NCBI RefSeq assembly: GCF_002846555.1
Contig: NZ_PJMS01000001.1
Location: 2,728,001-2,792,000, forward strand
Source: Aquimarina sp. MAR_2010_214
GTDB lineage: Bacteria; Bacteroidota; Bacteroidia; Flavobacteriales; Flavobacteriaceae
Direction: 5' to 3'
Length of the DNA stretch: 64,000 bases
The position numbers and the translations under genes are program-made. The notes under the pieces were generated by a model. The model saw only the letters and a list, made by a program, of their open reading frames with translations. It did no database searches and was not told where the DNA came from. This document shows positions 9,028 through 18,028 of this stretch, piece after piece. Positions within the stretch are counted from its first letter, which is position 1. Every line of letters begins with the position of its first letter.

Positions 9028-9030
9028 ATT

Positions 9031-9426
9031 ATGATAACTAATACTGATAAACAACAGGTTAGACTGAAGAAAAAAATTGAAAAATATTTTGTTTCTACTG
9101 CTCCATACTTAAAAGAAGGGTTTTGCCCGACAAAAAACCTGCTAGCAACTACTTTAGATAAGTGGAGTTTGTTATGTGTTTTTAATTTAGGGTATTATGA
9201 AGTATTGAGGTTTAATGAGTTAAAAAAGAATATAGATGGAATTTCCTCAAGAATGTTAGCCGTTACCCTGAAGAAATTAGAAGGATATGATATTGTAGAA
9301 CGCAAGGTTTATCCAGAAATTCCTCCCAAAGTCGAATATTCTCTTACGAAATTTGGTTTTGAATTATCAGATAAAATCATAGACTTAAGCAATTGGTTTA
9401 TGGATAATTCTAAATCTTTACGATGA
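9031..9426 (+). CDS. HxlR-family winged-helix transcriptional regulator
   Basis: A 131-residue HxlR-type regulator. The diagnostic stretch runs FCPTKNLLATTLDKWSLLCV (position 31 on), followed by RFNELKKNIDGISSRMLAVTLKKLE (recognition helix region) and a wing VYPEIPPKVEYSLTKFG. Family members have one conserved cysteine near the N-terminus and react to electrophiles or oxidants; here the candidates are C32 and C49. It is divergent from the metallo-hydrolase and a palindrome fills the shared promoter, which suggests local control of that gene. Confidence 0.9.
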   Translation: MITNTDKQQVRLKKKIEKYFVSTAPYLKEGFCPTKNLLATTLDKWSLLCVFNLGYYEVLRFNELKKNIDGISSRMLAVTLKKLEGYDIVERKVYPEIPPKVEYSLTKFGFELSDKIIDLSNWFMDNSKSLR

Positions 9427-9675
9427 TTTACGTATTTCATTAAAAAGGAACCTTTTCTTAACCAAAATGTCCCTTCCACTATTAATCCATATAGAATAAC
9501 AAGAGAAAAGATAAGCATAATCAAACCCGCCCAACGAAATTTATACCCTTTTTCTGTGGTAACTCTAGCTATACTTGCTATCCCGATTGATGGGGTAAAC
9601 CTACTACTCCTATATTTATGGCGGTAAATAATTCTATGGATTGAATGATACTTATTATCTATTCTGTAATTATAA
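9420..9675 (-). pseudogene. Possible remnant of a small membrane protein
   Basis: A minus-strand open frame without a usable early start codon reads through this gap as a plausible protein piece. It holds a membrane helix (WAGLIMLIFSLVILYGLIVE) followed by GTFWLRKGSFLMKYVNHRKD. The frame then runs antisense into the end of the HxlR gene without a stop. Codon use looks coding-like, but no family is recognised. It could be the broken tail of a gene that once followed the thioesterase on the same strand, or chance. Confidence 0.25.
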
Positions 9676-9699
9676 AATTATTTTTAAGTAATAATTGAG

Positions 9700-10149
9700 T
9701 TACTTCTGATCACTACTGTTTTTGAGTTCAATTAATGTTAGTTGTGCAGCAGCACACAGTTTTTCAACACCGTTTTTAATGATAAATACTTCAGATTTAC
9801 AAATAGTTAATGTTCTTCCATTTTTTAAGACACTTGATTTTCCTATTAGCAATTCCCCATCTCCTGGAGCCATTAAATTGATCTTAAACTCTACTGTTAA
9901 AACAGAAGAGTTTTCTTCCATTAATGAAAAACCGGCATATCCAGCTGTATTATCGGCAATTGTACTAATTATGCCTGCATGAAAAAAACCATGTTGCTGT
10001 GTTAAACTCGAATGATATGGTACATGAATCTCGCAATACCCTGGTTGAACGTCTATCAATTGTGCATTGATTAGCTTCATGAACTGTTGACGTTCAAAGC
10101 TTTCTTTAACTTTTTTCTTATAAGTATCTGATTTAGGTTCGAATTTCAT
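9700..10149 (-). CDS. PaaI-family hotdog thioesterase
   Basis: A 149-residue hotdog-fold protein. The central helix motif QQHGFFHAGIISTIADNTAGYAG (residues about 51-73) is the signature of the PaaI/YigI-type acyl-CoA thioesterases, with the active-site region at HGFFHAG and the acidic residue in ADN. Strands follow in VEFKINLMAP and ICKSEVFI. It most likely hydrolyses a medium- or aryl-acyl-CoA ester in the cytosol; the exact substrate is unknown. It is single-gene sized, with 55 bp to the TRIC gene upstream on the same strand. Confidence 0.88.
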   Translation of the reverse strand: MKFEPKSDTYKKKVKESFERQQFMKLINAQLIDVQPGYCEIHVPYHSSLTQQHGFFHAGIISTIADNTAGYAGFSLMEENSSVLTVEFKINLMAPGDGELLIGKSSVLKNGRTLTICKSEVFIIKNGVEKLCAAAQLTLIELKNSSDQK

Positions 10150-10204
10150 TCTATGTGAAAAATAACAAAATTATGCATAATAAGATACTAATTATCTGGA
10201 AAAA

Positions 10205-10831
10205 TCAATTAGTGAGATCTTTATTTGCTGTAGTAAATAATGGTAACGATACTTTATATTTTACTACGAGTAACCGAATTAAAATGATTAACAAGGCAGT
10301 AGAGATATATGTGATATTCTGATCCAAATCAAATGAATATAAGACCATAAAACAAACTCCACCTGCTATAGAAGCTGTGGCATAAATTTCTTTTCTGAAG
10401 AGTACAGGAATTTCATTGCATAAAATATCACGAATTACTCCTCCAAAACAACCGGTTGTAGCTCCAAGAGCAATAGAAACAATAGGTTCTAGTTCTGCAT
10501 TAATTCCTGTTTCTACTCCTATGATAGTAAAAACTCCTAATCCAATGGTATCAAATAAGAAAATTGATCCTTTAAGATAATCGAGTTTGTTTCTAAAAAT
10601 GATAGAAAATATAGTTACTCCACCTATCAAATACATGGTGGTCGTATTTTGCATCCAGGAAACCGGGGTATTACCTATAAGAATATCTCGAATAGTACCT
10701 CCGCCAATAGACGTGACAAATGCAATGATAAAAATACCAAAAAGATCTAATTTTCGGTGCATTGCACTTAGCGAACCTGATATTACGAATGCAATGGTTC
10801 CTAAAATATCTAAGACATTAAAAATTGTCAT
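10205..10831 (-). CDS. Trimeric intracellular cation (TRIC) channel family protein
   Basis: A 208-residue inner-membrane protein with seven hydrophobic segments and an internal duplication. The two halves each carry the family signature: SIGGGTIRDILIGNTPVSWM near residue 40 and TGCFGGVIRDILCNEIPVLF near residue 126. This is the UPF0126 / TRIC-type family (bacterial homologues of the potassium-selective TRIC channels). It may share a transcript with the thioesterase 55 bp downstream. The upstream gap to the next plus-strand gene is 345 bp and carries LytTR-type repeats that face the other way. Confidence 0.93.
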   Translation of the reverse strand: MTIFNVLDILGTIAFVISGSLSAMHRKLDLFGIFIIAFVTSIGGGTIRDILIGNTPVSWMQNTTTMYLIGGVTIFSIIFRNKLDYLKGSIFLFDTIGLGVFTIIGVETGINAELEPIVSIALGATTGCFGGVIRDILCNEIPVLFRKEIYATASIAGGVCFMVLYSFDLDQNITYISTALLIILIRLLVVKYKVSLPLFTTANKDLTN

Positions 10832-10965
10832 CTCGTTTATTTTGTGGTTAAATGTAATATATCTTATCTGATTTTAAAATATTAAAGTTTCATGTTGCTT
10901 GCTTAATAAGATGAAACGTATTTTTTATGGTGTAATTTTGATATCGAATGAAGTAATTTGTGCTA

Positions 10966-11030
10966 TTTACAAACTCAGATTACTATTCACAAATCGTTTT
11001 ATTGTCTTTATTTATAAACAGCTACTTTTA
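10966..11030 (+). promoter_or_regulatory. LytTR-type operator and -7 box, site A (secreted protein)
   Basis: Two direct repeats, TTTACAAACT at 10966 and TTCACAAATC at 10986, lie exactly 20 bp apart. A TAnnTTTG-like -7 box (TACTTTTA) follows at 11023-11030, giving a predicted transcription start near 11035 and a leader of about 140 bases to the ATG at 11177. Two other promoters in this window have the same spacing. The reverse complement AGTTTGTAAA/GATTTGTGAA resembles LytTR half-sites. Confidence 0.7.
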
Positions 11031-11176
11031 TTAAGATTAATGGCTGGAGAAATAAAATATCTATGAATTGCATGTGTTAAAGATGAAGCAAGGAGTATAT
11101 CAACTTGTACTAAAGACAAACAACAACAAAGTTATAAAAGAATAACATATTCCATTGCCTATTTAAATTGTATATT

Positions 11177-12439
11177 ATGAAAATGAAAAACTACTTACAG
11201 ATACTAATAGCATTAAGTTTTACTTTTTTTAATCAGCTCTATGCGCAAGATCAAATGGTTCATTTATTAGAACCTTCACGAGATGGTCAAAAAAAACAAA
11301 TTTTACAAATCGGAGAGAACAATGGTGTAAAGTTGTTAGCAATGGCCTCTTGTAAACAATGTATGCCAGCGGTATATACCCATAATCCCGATGCTAGTAA
11401 AGCATCAGGGAAATCAATTTATGGTACCTCGGGGATCTATGTGATACCTTATGATGAAAATAGTTATGTATCTGTAGCTCCCAAAACACCTGCAGTAGCT
11501 ATAGGAGAAGGTATTTGGGAGACTTTTTTGTATGCTAATTTTTTTAGTGAAGATAAAGCTAAGGTCGCTGGTATGACTAAAACTAAAGTAGAAGCATGGG
11601 CAATAGACTTTTCAAAACAGATTATGACAGGAGGAGTTGGTGCACAAGCTGTTGATAGTGAAAGTAACCTTTATTATCCAGCAGCAAAAGAACTACACAA
11701 CGGAGAGTCATTTAATTCTGTTACTATAGACATTACAAAAGGAAAAGAGATACGCCTTAATTTTCCTAATGGTCATGGTGAACGTTATAGTTTTATGGCA
11801 GAGTTGAGTAAGGTTTTAGGTGTTGAGGTGTATAGTGTTGGGGGTAATAGACGAGAGTATATGTTTGTAGAAAGTCCGCTTTCCATACTATGGGCAAAAT
11901 ATAGTTCGGGAAATGATTTAGGGAAATCTACATGGGGTACCTATGAAAAATTTAACAACTTTCATAAAGATCAAAAAGTAATACGAAATTTACTGGTAAG
12001 TAAAGAAGCTCAGGATAAAATAGATGCAAAACTGGCAGATTGGTCATTAAAGGCAAAAGAGTACGTCGAAAAGACTTATGCAGCCAAAGTAGCAAAAGAC
12101 ATAAAAAACAGACGACTACCATCAAAAGGGTTAAGTAACTCAGCATTAGAAAAACAAGCTATTGTTGCTGCAAAATCATGGGCAAACCAATACAATTGGG
12201 AAGAAACCATCACCAAAGCATACTTTACAGGTAATGATTGGAGTATATATAGAAATAGTTTAGGAGTACAACTTGGTAGACGAATTTCGGGTGTTATTGT
12301 TATGAAACGTAAAGATGGTACATGTAGTTTTCATCACGCAACATTTGCACAACAATACAATGGCAGTGGTTACCAAAAAGTTTTTACAGAAGGTATTGTG
12401 CCAGGACAAAATGTTTTAGAATGTAAGTATGTTAACTAA
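11177..12439 (+). CDS. Large secreted protein of unknown function, LytTR-regulon candidate
   Basis: About 420 residues. I chose the ATG at 11177 (MKMKNYLQILIALSFTFFNQLYAQ), which begins a clean signal peptide; a TTG three codons upstream is also in frame. The mature part shows a CKQCMP motif near residue 57, a long alpha/beta body and two cysteines near the C-terminus (DGTCSFHHATF and VLECKYVN). I recognise no domain. It is the first gene of the accessory block and has the same operator arrangement upstream as the LytTR regulator and the cadherin/NHL array, so it is probably an output of that system, acting outside the cell or in the periplasm. Confidence 0.75.
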   Translation: MKMKNYLQILIALSFTFFNQLYAQDQMVHLLEPSRDGQKKQILQIGENNGVKLLAMASCKQCMPAVYTHNPDASKASGKSIYGTSGIYVIPYDENSYVSVAPKTPAVAIGEGIWETFLYANFFSEDKAKVAGMTKTKVEAWAIDFSKQIMTGGVGAQAVDSESNLYYPAAKELHNGESFNSVTIDITKGKEIRLNFPNGHGERYSFMAELSKVLGVEVYSVGGNRREYMFVESPLSILWAKYSSGNDLGKSTWGTYEKFNNFHKDQKVIRNLLVSKEAQDKIDAKLADWSLKAKEYVEKTYAAKVAKDIKNRRLPSKGLSNSALEKQAIVAAKSWANQYNWEETITKAYFTGNDWSIYRNSLGVQLGRRISGVIVMKRKDGTCSFHHATFAQQYNGSGYQKVFTEGIVPGQNVLECKYVN

Positions 12440-12446
12440 CATAAGG

Positions 12447-12512
12447 TTTATAAACCCAAATTACGATTCACAAACTACAACATGACTTCTAAGGGTAAAC
12501 TATCTATTTTTG
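12447..12512 (+). promoter_or_regulatory. LytTR-type operator and -7 box, site B (regulator operon)
   Basis: Direct repeats TTTATAAACC (12447) and TTCACAAACT (12467) are 20 bp apart. A perfect Bacteroidota -7 box TATTTTTG (TAnnTTTG) sits at 12505-12512, at the same distance from the second repeat as in sites A and C. The box ends only 4 bp before the ATG at 12517, so the transcript may start at or next to the start codon. This arrangement implies autoregulation of the response regulator. Confidence 0.7.
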
Positions 12513-12516
12513 TTGC

Positions 12517-13260
12517 ATGAATGTAATTAAAGCAATATTGGTTGATGATGAGCAGAGGGCAAGAAATGTTTTATCTAATTTGATAAAGCGTTGTGATCTG
12601 AATATCGATATTCTTGCGCAATGCTCTTGCCTTGAAGATGCTGTTGAAGAAATTAAAAAACTACAACCTGATGTTGTTTTTTTAGATGTTCAGATGCCAA
12701 ATTATGCAGGATATGAGATCGCAAATTTCTTTGAAGAAATGAATTTTGAAATCATTTTTGTAACTGCCTTTGATGAGTATGCTATAAAAGCTTTTGAGTT
12801 ATCGGCTATAGATTATTTGGTAAAACCTATTGATAGAAAACGATTGATTGCAGCCGTAGAAAAACTGCAAAGCAAAATAGAAAAACAAAAAAAGATAGAG
12901 GACTATCGGACTTTACTAAACTCCATAAAAGAAAAAGAGTTTAAACAAATCATACTTCCCGAATTAGGCAATAGACGTATTATTGCTATTAATACTATTA
13001 TTGCTATTGAAGCAGACGGATCCTATAGCAAAATTTATACGACTGAAAACAAGCCGGTGACCACGAGTAAAAATCTAAAATACTTTGAAAACCTACTTCC
13101 CGATGATGCCTCTTTTTTTCGCTCTCACAGAACTTGGGTGATAAATTTAAAGTATATTGAAGTCATTAATAAATCCAGTTTAACTATAACATTGGTGCAA
13201 AATATAACCGCTAAAATATCAAGAACACGTTTTAGCTCTTTTGAAAATACAATACGGTAG
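12517..13260 (+). CDS. LytTR-family response regulator
   Basis: A 247-residue two-component regulator. Receiver domain at 1-120 with acidic pocket VDDEQ (10-13), phospho-acceptor D57 in VVFLDVQMP, the conserved threonine/serine region VTAFDEYA and lysine in YLVKPID. A linker helix (125-145) leads to a LytTR DNA-binding domain at about 150-247 (ILPELGNRRIIAINTIIAIEADGSYSKIY-type, with FFRSHRTWVINLKYI). LytTR proteins bind pairs of direct repeats about two helical turns apart. It is the first gene of an operon with three sensor kinases: 9 bp separate it from the first. Its own promoter carries such a repeat pair, and two further targets are proposed nearby. Confidence 0.95.
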   Translation: MNVIKAILVDDEQRARNVLSNLIKRCDLNIDILAQCSCLEDAVEEIKKLQPDVVFLDVQMPNYAGYEIANFFEEMNFEIIFVTAFDEYAIKAFELSAIDYLVKPIDRKRLIAAVEKLQSKIEKQKKIEDYRTLLNSIKEKEFKQIILPELGNRRIIAINTIIAIEADGSYSKIYTTENKPVTTSKNLKYFENLLPDDASFFRSHRTWVINLKYIEVINKSSLTITLVQNITAKISRTRFSSFENTIR

Positions 13261-13269
13261 ACCCCTTAT

Positions 13270-14556
13270 ATGAAAATAATAAAACAATTAGTTAATCTTG
13301 GGATAACTGAAAATAGTACTCCATTAGAGATAAAACGTTCTAAAATCCTTAATGTGAGCGTTCTAATTATCTTGTTTAATGCACTGTTTTTTTTATGTTT
13401 TGATGCTATAACTAAGGATTTGACTTTCTATAGACTTATAGTTGTGATTACACAGATATTAATTTACTGTGGAATATTGTACCTACAAAAACTAAAGAAA
13501 CTGTTGCTCTCAAGAGGAGTTTTTATAATGGTAATAATGGCATTAATTTTTTTTCATGCTAATTATGCATTTCGAGGGTTTTATGGAGAATATCAATATG
13601 TAATTGTACCGATGCTCTCTTTATTGTTTTTTGATAAAAAATATGTCAATTATACGGTACTGATACTTTCTATTATAGTGTTTTACCTTCCTAATCATTT
13701 TTATCACAATTACCCCGAAAAGTATTTTGGTTACCTCAACTTTGCATTTATTTTCATAGGGGTATTTTTTATTGTGAATCTCTTTAAAAATCTAAACATA
13801 AAGAACGAACTGGCTTTAAAAGAGAATAATGATAAATTACAGAAACAGAATAGCATTATAGAAACGCAAAAGCTACTGTTAGAAAAGGCGTATTCAGAAT
13901 TAGAAGTAAGCAAAAAGAATGAGTTGGCATTTTTACAATTGAAATCTTTAAAATCTCAAATGAACCCTCATTTCATATTTAATTCTCTTAATTCTATTCA
14001 GGATTTAATCCTTCAGCAAAATACGGATGCCTCTTATGATTATATTGTTTTATTTGCGCAATTAGTTAGAAACACCCTAAACTACTCTAATAAAGACTTT
14101 ATTGCTATTGATAAAGAACTAGAATTTTTAGAAGTATACCTTCAATTAGAGAAATTAAGGTTCGAAGACGATTTTACATTTAGGATAGAGCATACGAATA
14201 CAGAAGGTTTGTCTGTTCCTTCACTAATTGTACAGCCCTTTATAGAAAATGCTCTGATCCATGGATTACTGCACAAAGCAGGTAAAAAACAACTCACGAT
14301 AGATTTTACATTTACAGACCATCTTTTATGTACTATAACCGATAATGGTGTCGGTAGAAAAGAAGCAAAGAAAATCCATGAGCGACAAGGAGGACATCAT
14401 GAATCTTTTGCTTTAGAAGCTATACAACAACGATTAGAAATCTTAAAAGAGCAATATGGTGCCGAAGTGGGTTATGTGGTATATGATCTTTATGATAATG
14501 ATATTTCGAAAGGTACCAAAGTAGAAATCAGGATGCCTTTTCAAAAGAGATATTGA
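13270..14556 (+). CDS. LytS/YehU-type sensor histidine kinase, copy 1
   Basis: A 428-residue membrane histidine kinase. The first 180 residues hold about six hydrophobic segments and no recognised sensor fold. A coiled coil (180-225) leads to the His_kinase motif QMNPHFIFNSLN with H234 as expected phospho-acceptor, then the ATPase N-box VQPFIENALIHGLL (asparagine near 326) and G-box DNGVGRKEA (D358). Copies 2 and 3 behind it carry almost the same catalytic half but different membrane halves. Spacings of 9 and 15 bp place it in one operon with the LytTR regulator and copy 2. This is the only copy with an extended linker (ENNDKLQKQNSIIETQKLL). Confidence 0.93.
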   Translation: MKIIKQLVNLGITENSTPLEIKRSKILNVSVLIILFNALFFLCFDAITKDLTFYRLIVVITQILIYCGILYLQKLKKLLLSRGVFIMVIMALIFFHANYAFRGFYGEYQYVIVPMLSLLFFDKKYVNYTVLILSIIVFYLPNHFYHNYPEKYFGYLNFAFIFIGVFFIVNLFKNLNIKNELALKENNDKLQKQNSIIETQKLLLEKAYSELEVSKKNELAFLQLKSLKSQMNPHFIFNSLNSIQDLILQQNTDASYDYIVLFAQLVRNTLNYSNKDFIAIDKELEFLEVYLQLEKLRFEDDFTFRIEHTNTEGLSVPSLIVQPFIENALIHGLLHKAGKKQLTIDFTFTDHLLCTITDNGVGRKEAKKIHERQGGHHESFALEAIQQRLEILKEQYGAEVGYVVYDLYDNDISKGTKVEIRMPFQKRY

Positions 14557-14571
14557 TGAGGTTTAATAATT

Positions 14572-15837
14572 ATGTATAAATTGACTAAAATAAAAAGGCT
14601 ATATAAACAACTTATAAATACAGGTATCTATCAAGATAATATGGTAGAGCACAAAAGAATACGATTATTAAATGCTTTTTGTTTAACATGGTTTGTGTTT
14701 CTTATTTCTTTTACTGCTTTTGACTATTTTTTTGCAGAAACTTTAATAGAAGGGTTAAAAGTGCGTTTCTTTTCTTTTATTACAATAATGAGTATAGTTT
14801 TTCTGCAAAAGCATAAAAAACTTTTATTAGCACGTATCTTATTTATCTTGGTGCTCATTTTTGTCATATTTGTTTTTGCAAACTTTGTTGAGCCTTCTAT
14901 TTTGATGGAGAATTTTTATTTCTTATGCCCTTTGATAGCCCTGGTGTTAATTGATAATAAGTGGATGACATTATTAATAATGGTACTTTGTTGGGGATTA
15001 TATTACATCCCTTTTGTAATAACTACAGATTTGTATCCAGAAAAAATGATGTACCCAGTTCCAATTTTGTCCATTTTTGTTGGTACTTATGTAATTCTAA
15101 ATTATTCCCAATCCTTAAATAGAAAAAAGGAAATTGAATTAAATAAAAGTAGGCAAGACCTCGAAGTGGCTTATAAAGAACTAGAGTTAAGTAAGAAGAA
15201 TGAATTAGCATTTTTACAACTCAAGTCTCTTAAGTCTCAAATGAACCCTCATTTTATATTTAATTCGCTTAATTCTATTCAGGATCTTATTCTTCAGCAA
15301 AATACAGATTCGTCATACGATTATGTAGTATTGTTCTCACAGCTAGTAAGAAATACCTTAAACTACTCTAATAAAAATTTTATTGCTATTGATAAGGAAT
15401 TAGAGTTTTTAGAAATATATCTTCAACTAGAGAAATTAAGGTTCGAAGATGATTTTACATATACTATACAACATACCAATACAGAAGGTTTATCTGTTCC
15501 TTCACTAATCGTACAACCTTTTATAGAAAATGCCCTAATCCATGGTTTATTACACAAAGCAGGTAAAAAACAACTCATCATAGATTTTACATTTACAGAT
15601 CATTTGTTATGTACGATTACCGACAATGGTATTGGTAGAAAAGAGGCAAAGAAAATTCAGGCGCGACAAGGGGGCAGCCATGAATCCTTTGCGTTAGAAG
15701 CTATACAACAGAGATTAGAAATCTTAAAAGAACAATATGGTACAGCAGTAGGATACCAGGTATTTGATTTATATGATAATGGGTATGCTACAGGGACAAA
15801 AGTTGAAATCAGAATGCCTTTTCAGAAAAAATACTGA
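14572..15837 (+). CDS. LytS/YehU-type sensor histidine kinase, copy 2
   Basis: A 421-residue paralogue of the preceding kinase. The N-terminal 170 residues contain six hydrophobic segments that are clearly diverged from copy 1 (for example TAFDYFFAETLIEGLKV where copy 1 has a different loop). From LELSKKNELAFLQLKSLKSQ onward the sequence is nearly identical to copy 1, with phospho-acceptor H227, the N-box and the G-box DNGIG. It probably phosphorylates the same LytTR regulator in response to another cue, or forms heterodimers with its siblings. It lies 15 bp after copy 1 and 36 bp before copy 3. Confidence 0.93.
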   Translation: MYKLTKIKRLYKQLINTGIYQDNMVEHKRIRLLNAFCLTWFVFLISFTAFDYFFAETLIEGLKVRFFSFITIMSIVFLQKHKKLLLARILFILVLIFVIFVFANFVEPSILMENFYFLCPLIALVLIDNKWMTLLIMVLCWGLYYIPFVITTDLYPEKMMYPVPILSIFVGTYVILNYSQSLNRKKEIELNKSRQDLEVAYKELELSKKNELAFLQLKSLKSQMNPHFIFNSLNSIQDLILQQNTDSSYDYVVLFSQLVRNTLNYSNKNFIAIDKELEFLEIYLQLEKLRFEDDFTYTIQHTNTEGLSVPSLIVQPFIENALIHGLLHKAGKKQLIIDFTFTDHLLCTITDNGIGRKEAKKIQARQGGSHESFALEAIQQRLEILKEQYGTAVGYQVFDLYDNGYATGTKVEIRMPFQKKY

Positions 15838-15873
15838 TTAATAGGGATATTTGATTTTATAAAGGGATAAAGG

Positions 15874-17121
15874 ATGATAAAAAGAATAACAGTCTGGTAC
15901 AAAAAAATAATAGCTATTGGTATCCACGATGAGTTTAGTGCGATACAAAATAAACATACAAGACTGGTAAATATTTATATACTGATTGCTTTACATACCA
16001 GTATACTTTTTTATATAGGAGATTTAATTTTTATTCAAAAACCTCTAAGTTCGCATATCATAAGTTATATATCCCAATTTTATTTAATTTCTGTATTGAT
16101 ATGTAATAAGAAAGGTTTTTTTGGGTTCGCAAAAATGTTGTGGATTTTATATTTATTCATTTTTATAAATTTATCTACTATAATGGTTAACCCTGGGATT
16201 TATACAGAGTATTACTTCCTTCTAATTCCGGGAATTAGTTTATCGATTTATCAAAAAAAAACTTTACCAATAATATTTACATTGGTAAGTATAGCTTGTT
16301 TTTTTATTCCTTATTATTATCTTGATATATACTCTAAAGATCACCCGAACAGGATAAATGGTGTAGTGGTCATAATTTTATTTTATTGTATTTACGCAAT
16401 AGTTAATTATTTTAAAAAACTTAATATCCGTAATGAGAAAAAGTTGGAGTTAGCTTATAAAGAATTAAAAGAGTCTAAAAAAACAGAATTGGCTCTACTA
16501 CAATTAAAATCGCTAAGGTCGCAGATGAATCCTCATTTCATATTTAATTCTCTTAATTCTATTCAGGATTTAATCCTTCAGCAAAATACAGATTCATCAT
16601 ACGATTATGTAGTATTGTTCTCACAACTGGTTAGAAATACCTTAAACTACTCTAATAAAAACTTTATTGCTATTGATAAAGAATTAGAGTTTTTAGAAAT
16701 ATATCTTCAACTAGAGAAATTAAGGTTTGAAGATGACTTTACTTATACAATTCAACATACCAATACAGAGGGTTTATTGGTTCCTTCTCTAATCGTACAA
16801 CCTTTTATAGAAAATGCACTGATCCATGGTTTATTACACAAAGCAGGTAAAAAACAACTTACTATAGATTTTACTTTTACAGATCACTTGTTATGTACGA
16901 TCATCGATAATGGTATTGGTAGAAAGGAAGCAAAGAAGATACAGGAGCGACAAGGTAATCACCATGAATCTTTTGCCTTAAATGCTATACAACAGCGATT
17001 AGAAATCTTAAAAGATCAGTATGGTACAGATGTGGGATATCAGATATTTGATTTATATAATGATCAATTGGCTATCGGTACCCGAGTAGAAATTAGAATG
17101 CCTTTTCAAAAAAAGTATTAA
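15874..17121 (+). CDS. LytS/YehU-type sensor histidine kinase, copy 3
   Basis: A 415-residue third kinase of the operon. Membrane half 1-175 is diverged from both siblings; the catalytic half (from KTELALLQLKSLRSQMNPHFIFN on) is nearly identical to them, including H221, the N-box VQPFIENALIHGLL and the G-box (IDNGIG, with TIIDNG in place of TITDNG). The shared DNA in this half, down to long runs of identical codons, points to recent duplication or gene conversion. It ends 30 bp before a convergent gene, without an evident strong terminator. Confidence 0.93.
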   Translation: MIKRITVWYKKIIAIGIHDEFSAIQNKHTRLVNIYILIALHTSILFYIGDLIFIQKPLSSHIISYISQFYLISVLICNKKGFFGFAKMLWILYLFIFINLSTIMVNPGIYTEYYFLLIPGISLSIYQKKTLPIIFTLVSIACFFIPYYYLDIYSKDHPNRINGVVVIILFYCIYAIVNYFKKLNIRNEKKLELAYKELKESKKTELALLQLKSLRSQMNPHFIFNSLNSIQDLILQQNTDSSYDYVVLFSQLVRNTLNYSNKNFIAIDKELEFLEIYLQLEKLRFEDDFTYTIQHTNTEGLLVPSLIVQPFIENALIHGLLHKAGKKQLTIDFTFTDHLLCTIIDNGIGRKEAKKIQERQGNHHESFALNAIQQRLEILKDQYGTDVGYQIFDLYNDQLAIGTRVEIRMPFQKKY

Positions 17122-17151
17122 ACTGAGTTTGATGCATCAGAAATACTTGTT

Positions 17152-17880
17152 TTACAGCGATTGCAATGAACTTCGCTCTACCTTTTCCATACGGGCATAA
17201 AAAATTTGTTCATTTACATGTAAAAGATTGATTAAGTTTAATGCTACAAATATGGCCATTCCAATACTGCCCTTTTTATGATCACCAAACTCTACTTGTA
17301 ATCCGACATTATTAGTATGATCATCATTTGACACCCCTTCTGGATCACTCCAGGTTCCGTCGGCATTGACTTCTGTAACTGCTTTTAGAAAAAATAGCGA
17401 GTCCGATTTACTAAGAGGTAATATTATGGTCAAAACCTCTTCCTGTCCTCGTGTCAAATTAACATTAATAGTTGTATCACCATATAAAGCCAAATAAAGC
17501 ATATCTCGTGCTTCTTCGAGTAAGATCTCACCTTTTTGTGATCTTTGATGAGGTTCAATAGTTGCTAAACCCATGTGCGGCGGGTTAATAAGGAAACGAG
17601 ACTCTTCTAGATCTTTTCTACTAATTTTTCGATACTTATCCACAAAGTTCATTAAGGCTTGATCATCATAACCTACCTTATGTATTCGATCCAGACGCTT
17701 CTTCATATCTTCAAACCTGTTTTTCTGTTCATGTAAACTATGTCTTTCACAGGTAAGGTAAATAATCTGGTCAATAAGCCAATTTTTATCTTTCTTTTGT
17801 AACTCCAAACGAATTTTTTTCTCTAATTCGGGAAATAAATCGTCCTGAGCCTTTTTAATAATACTACTTATAGTATCCAT
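17152..17880 (-). CDS. Unknown cytosolic protein beside the LytTR operon
   Basis: A 242-residue soluble protein without signal peptide or membrane segment. Residues 1-80 are charged helices (KKAQDDLFPELEKKIRLELQKKDKNWLIDQIIYLTCERHSL), then a basic linker and a predicted beta-rich part (INVNLTRGQEEVLTIILPLS, then NNVGLQVEFGDHKKGSIGMAIF). I recognise no family. It is convergent to the third kinase and divergent from the 42-bp repeat frame. Its place between the regulator operon and the surface-protein array suggests membership in the same accessory block, which is inference only. Confidence 0.7.
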   Translation of the reverse strand: MDTISSIIKKAQDDLFPELEKKIRLELQKKDKNWLIDQIIYLTCERHSLHEQKNRFEDMKKRLDRIHKVGYDDQALMNFVDKYRKISRKDLEESRFLINPPHMGLATIEPHQRSQKGEILLEEARDMLYLALYGDTTINVNLTRGQEEVLTIILPLSKSDSLFFLKAVTEVNADGTWSDPEGVSNDDHTNNVGLQVEFGDHKKGSIGMAIFVALNLINLLHVNEQIFYARMEKVERSSLQSL

Positions 17881-18028
17881 CTTATTTTATATGTTCAAAA
17901 TTATTATTAATAACATTCTATAATTACCATAGTACCTTATGTATTGAATGTAGAAACTATAGGTAATGATTTTTTATATACTAAAATACAATCCTTATGT
18001 AAAAGTAAGACCAGAATAGATCATAAAA

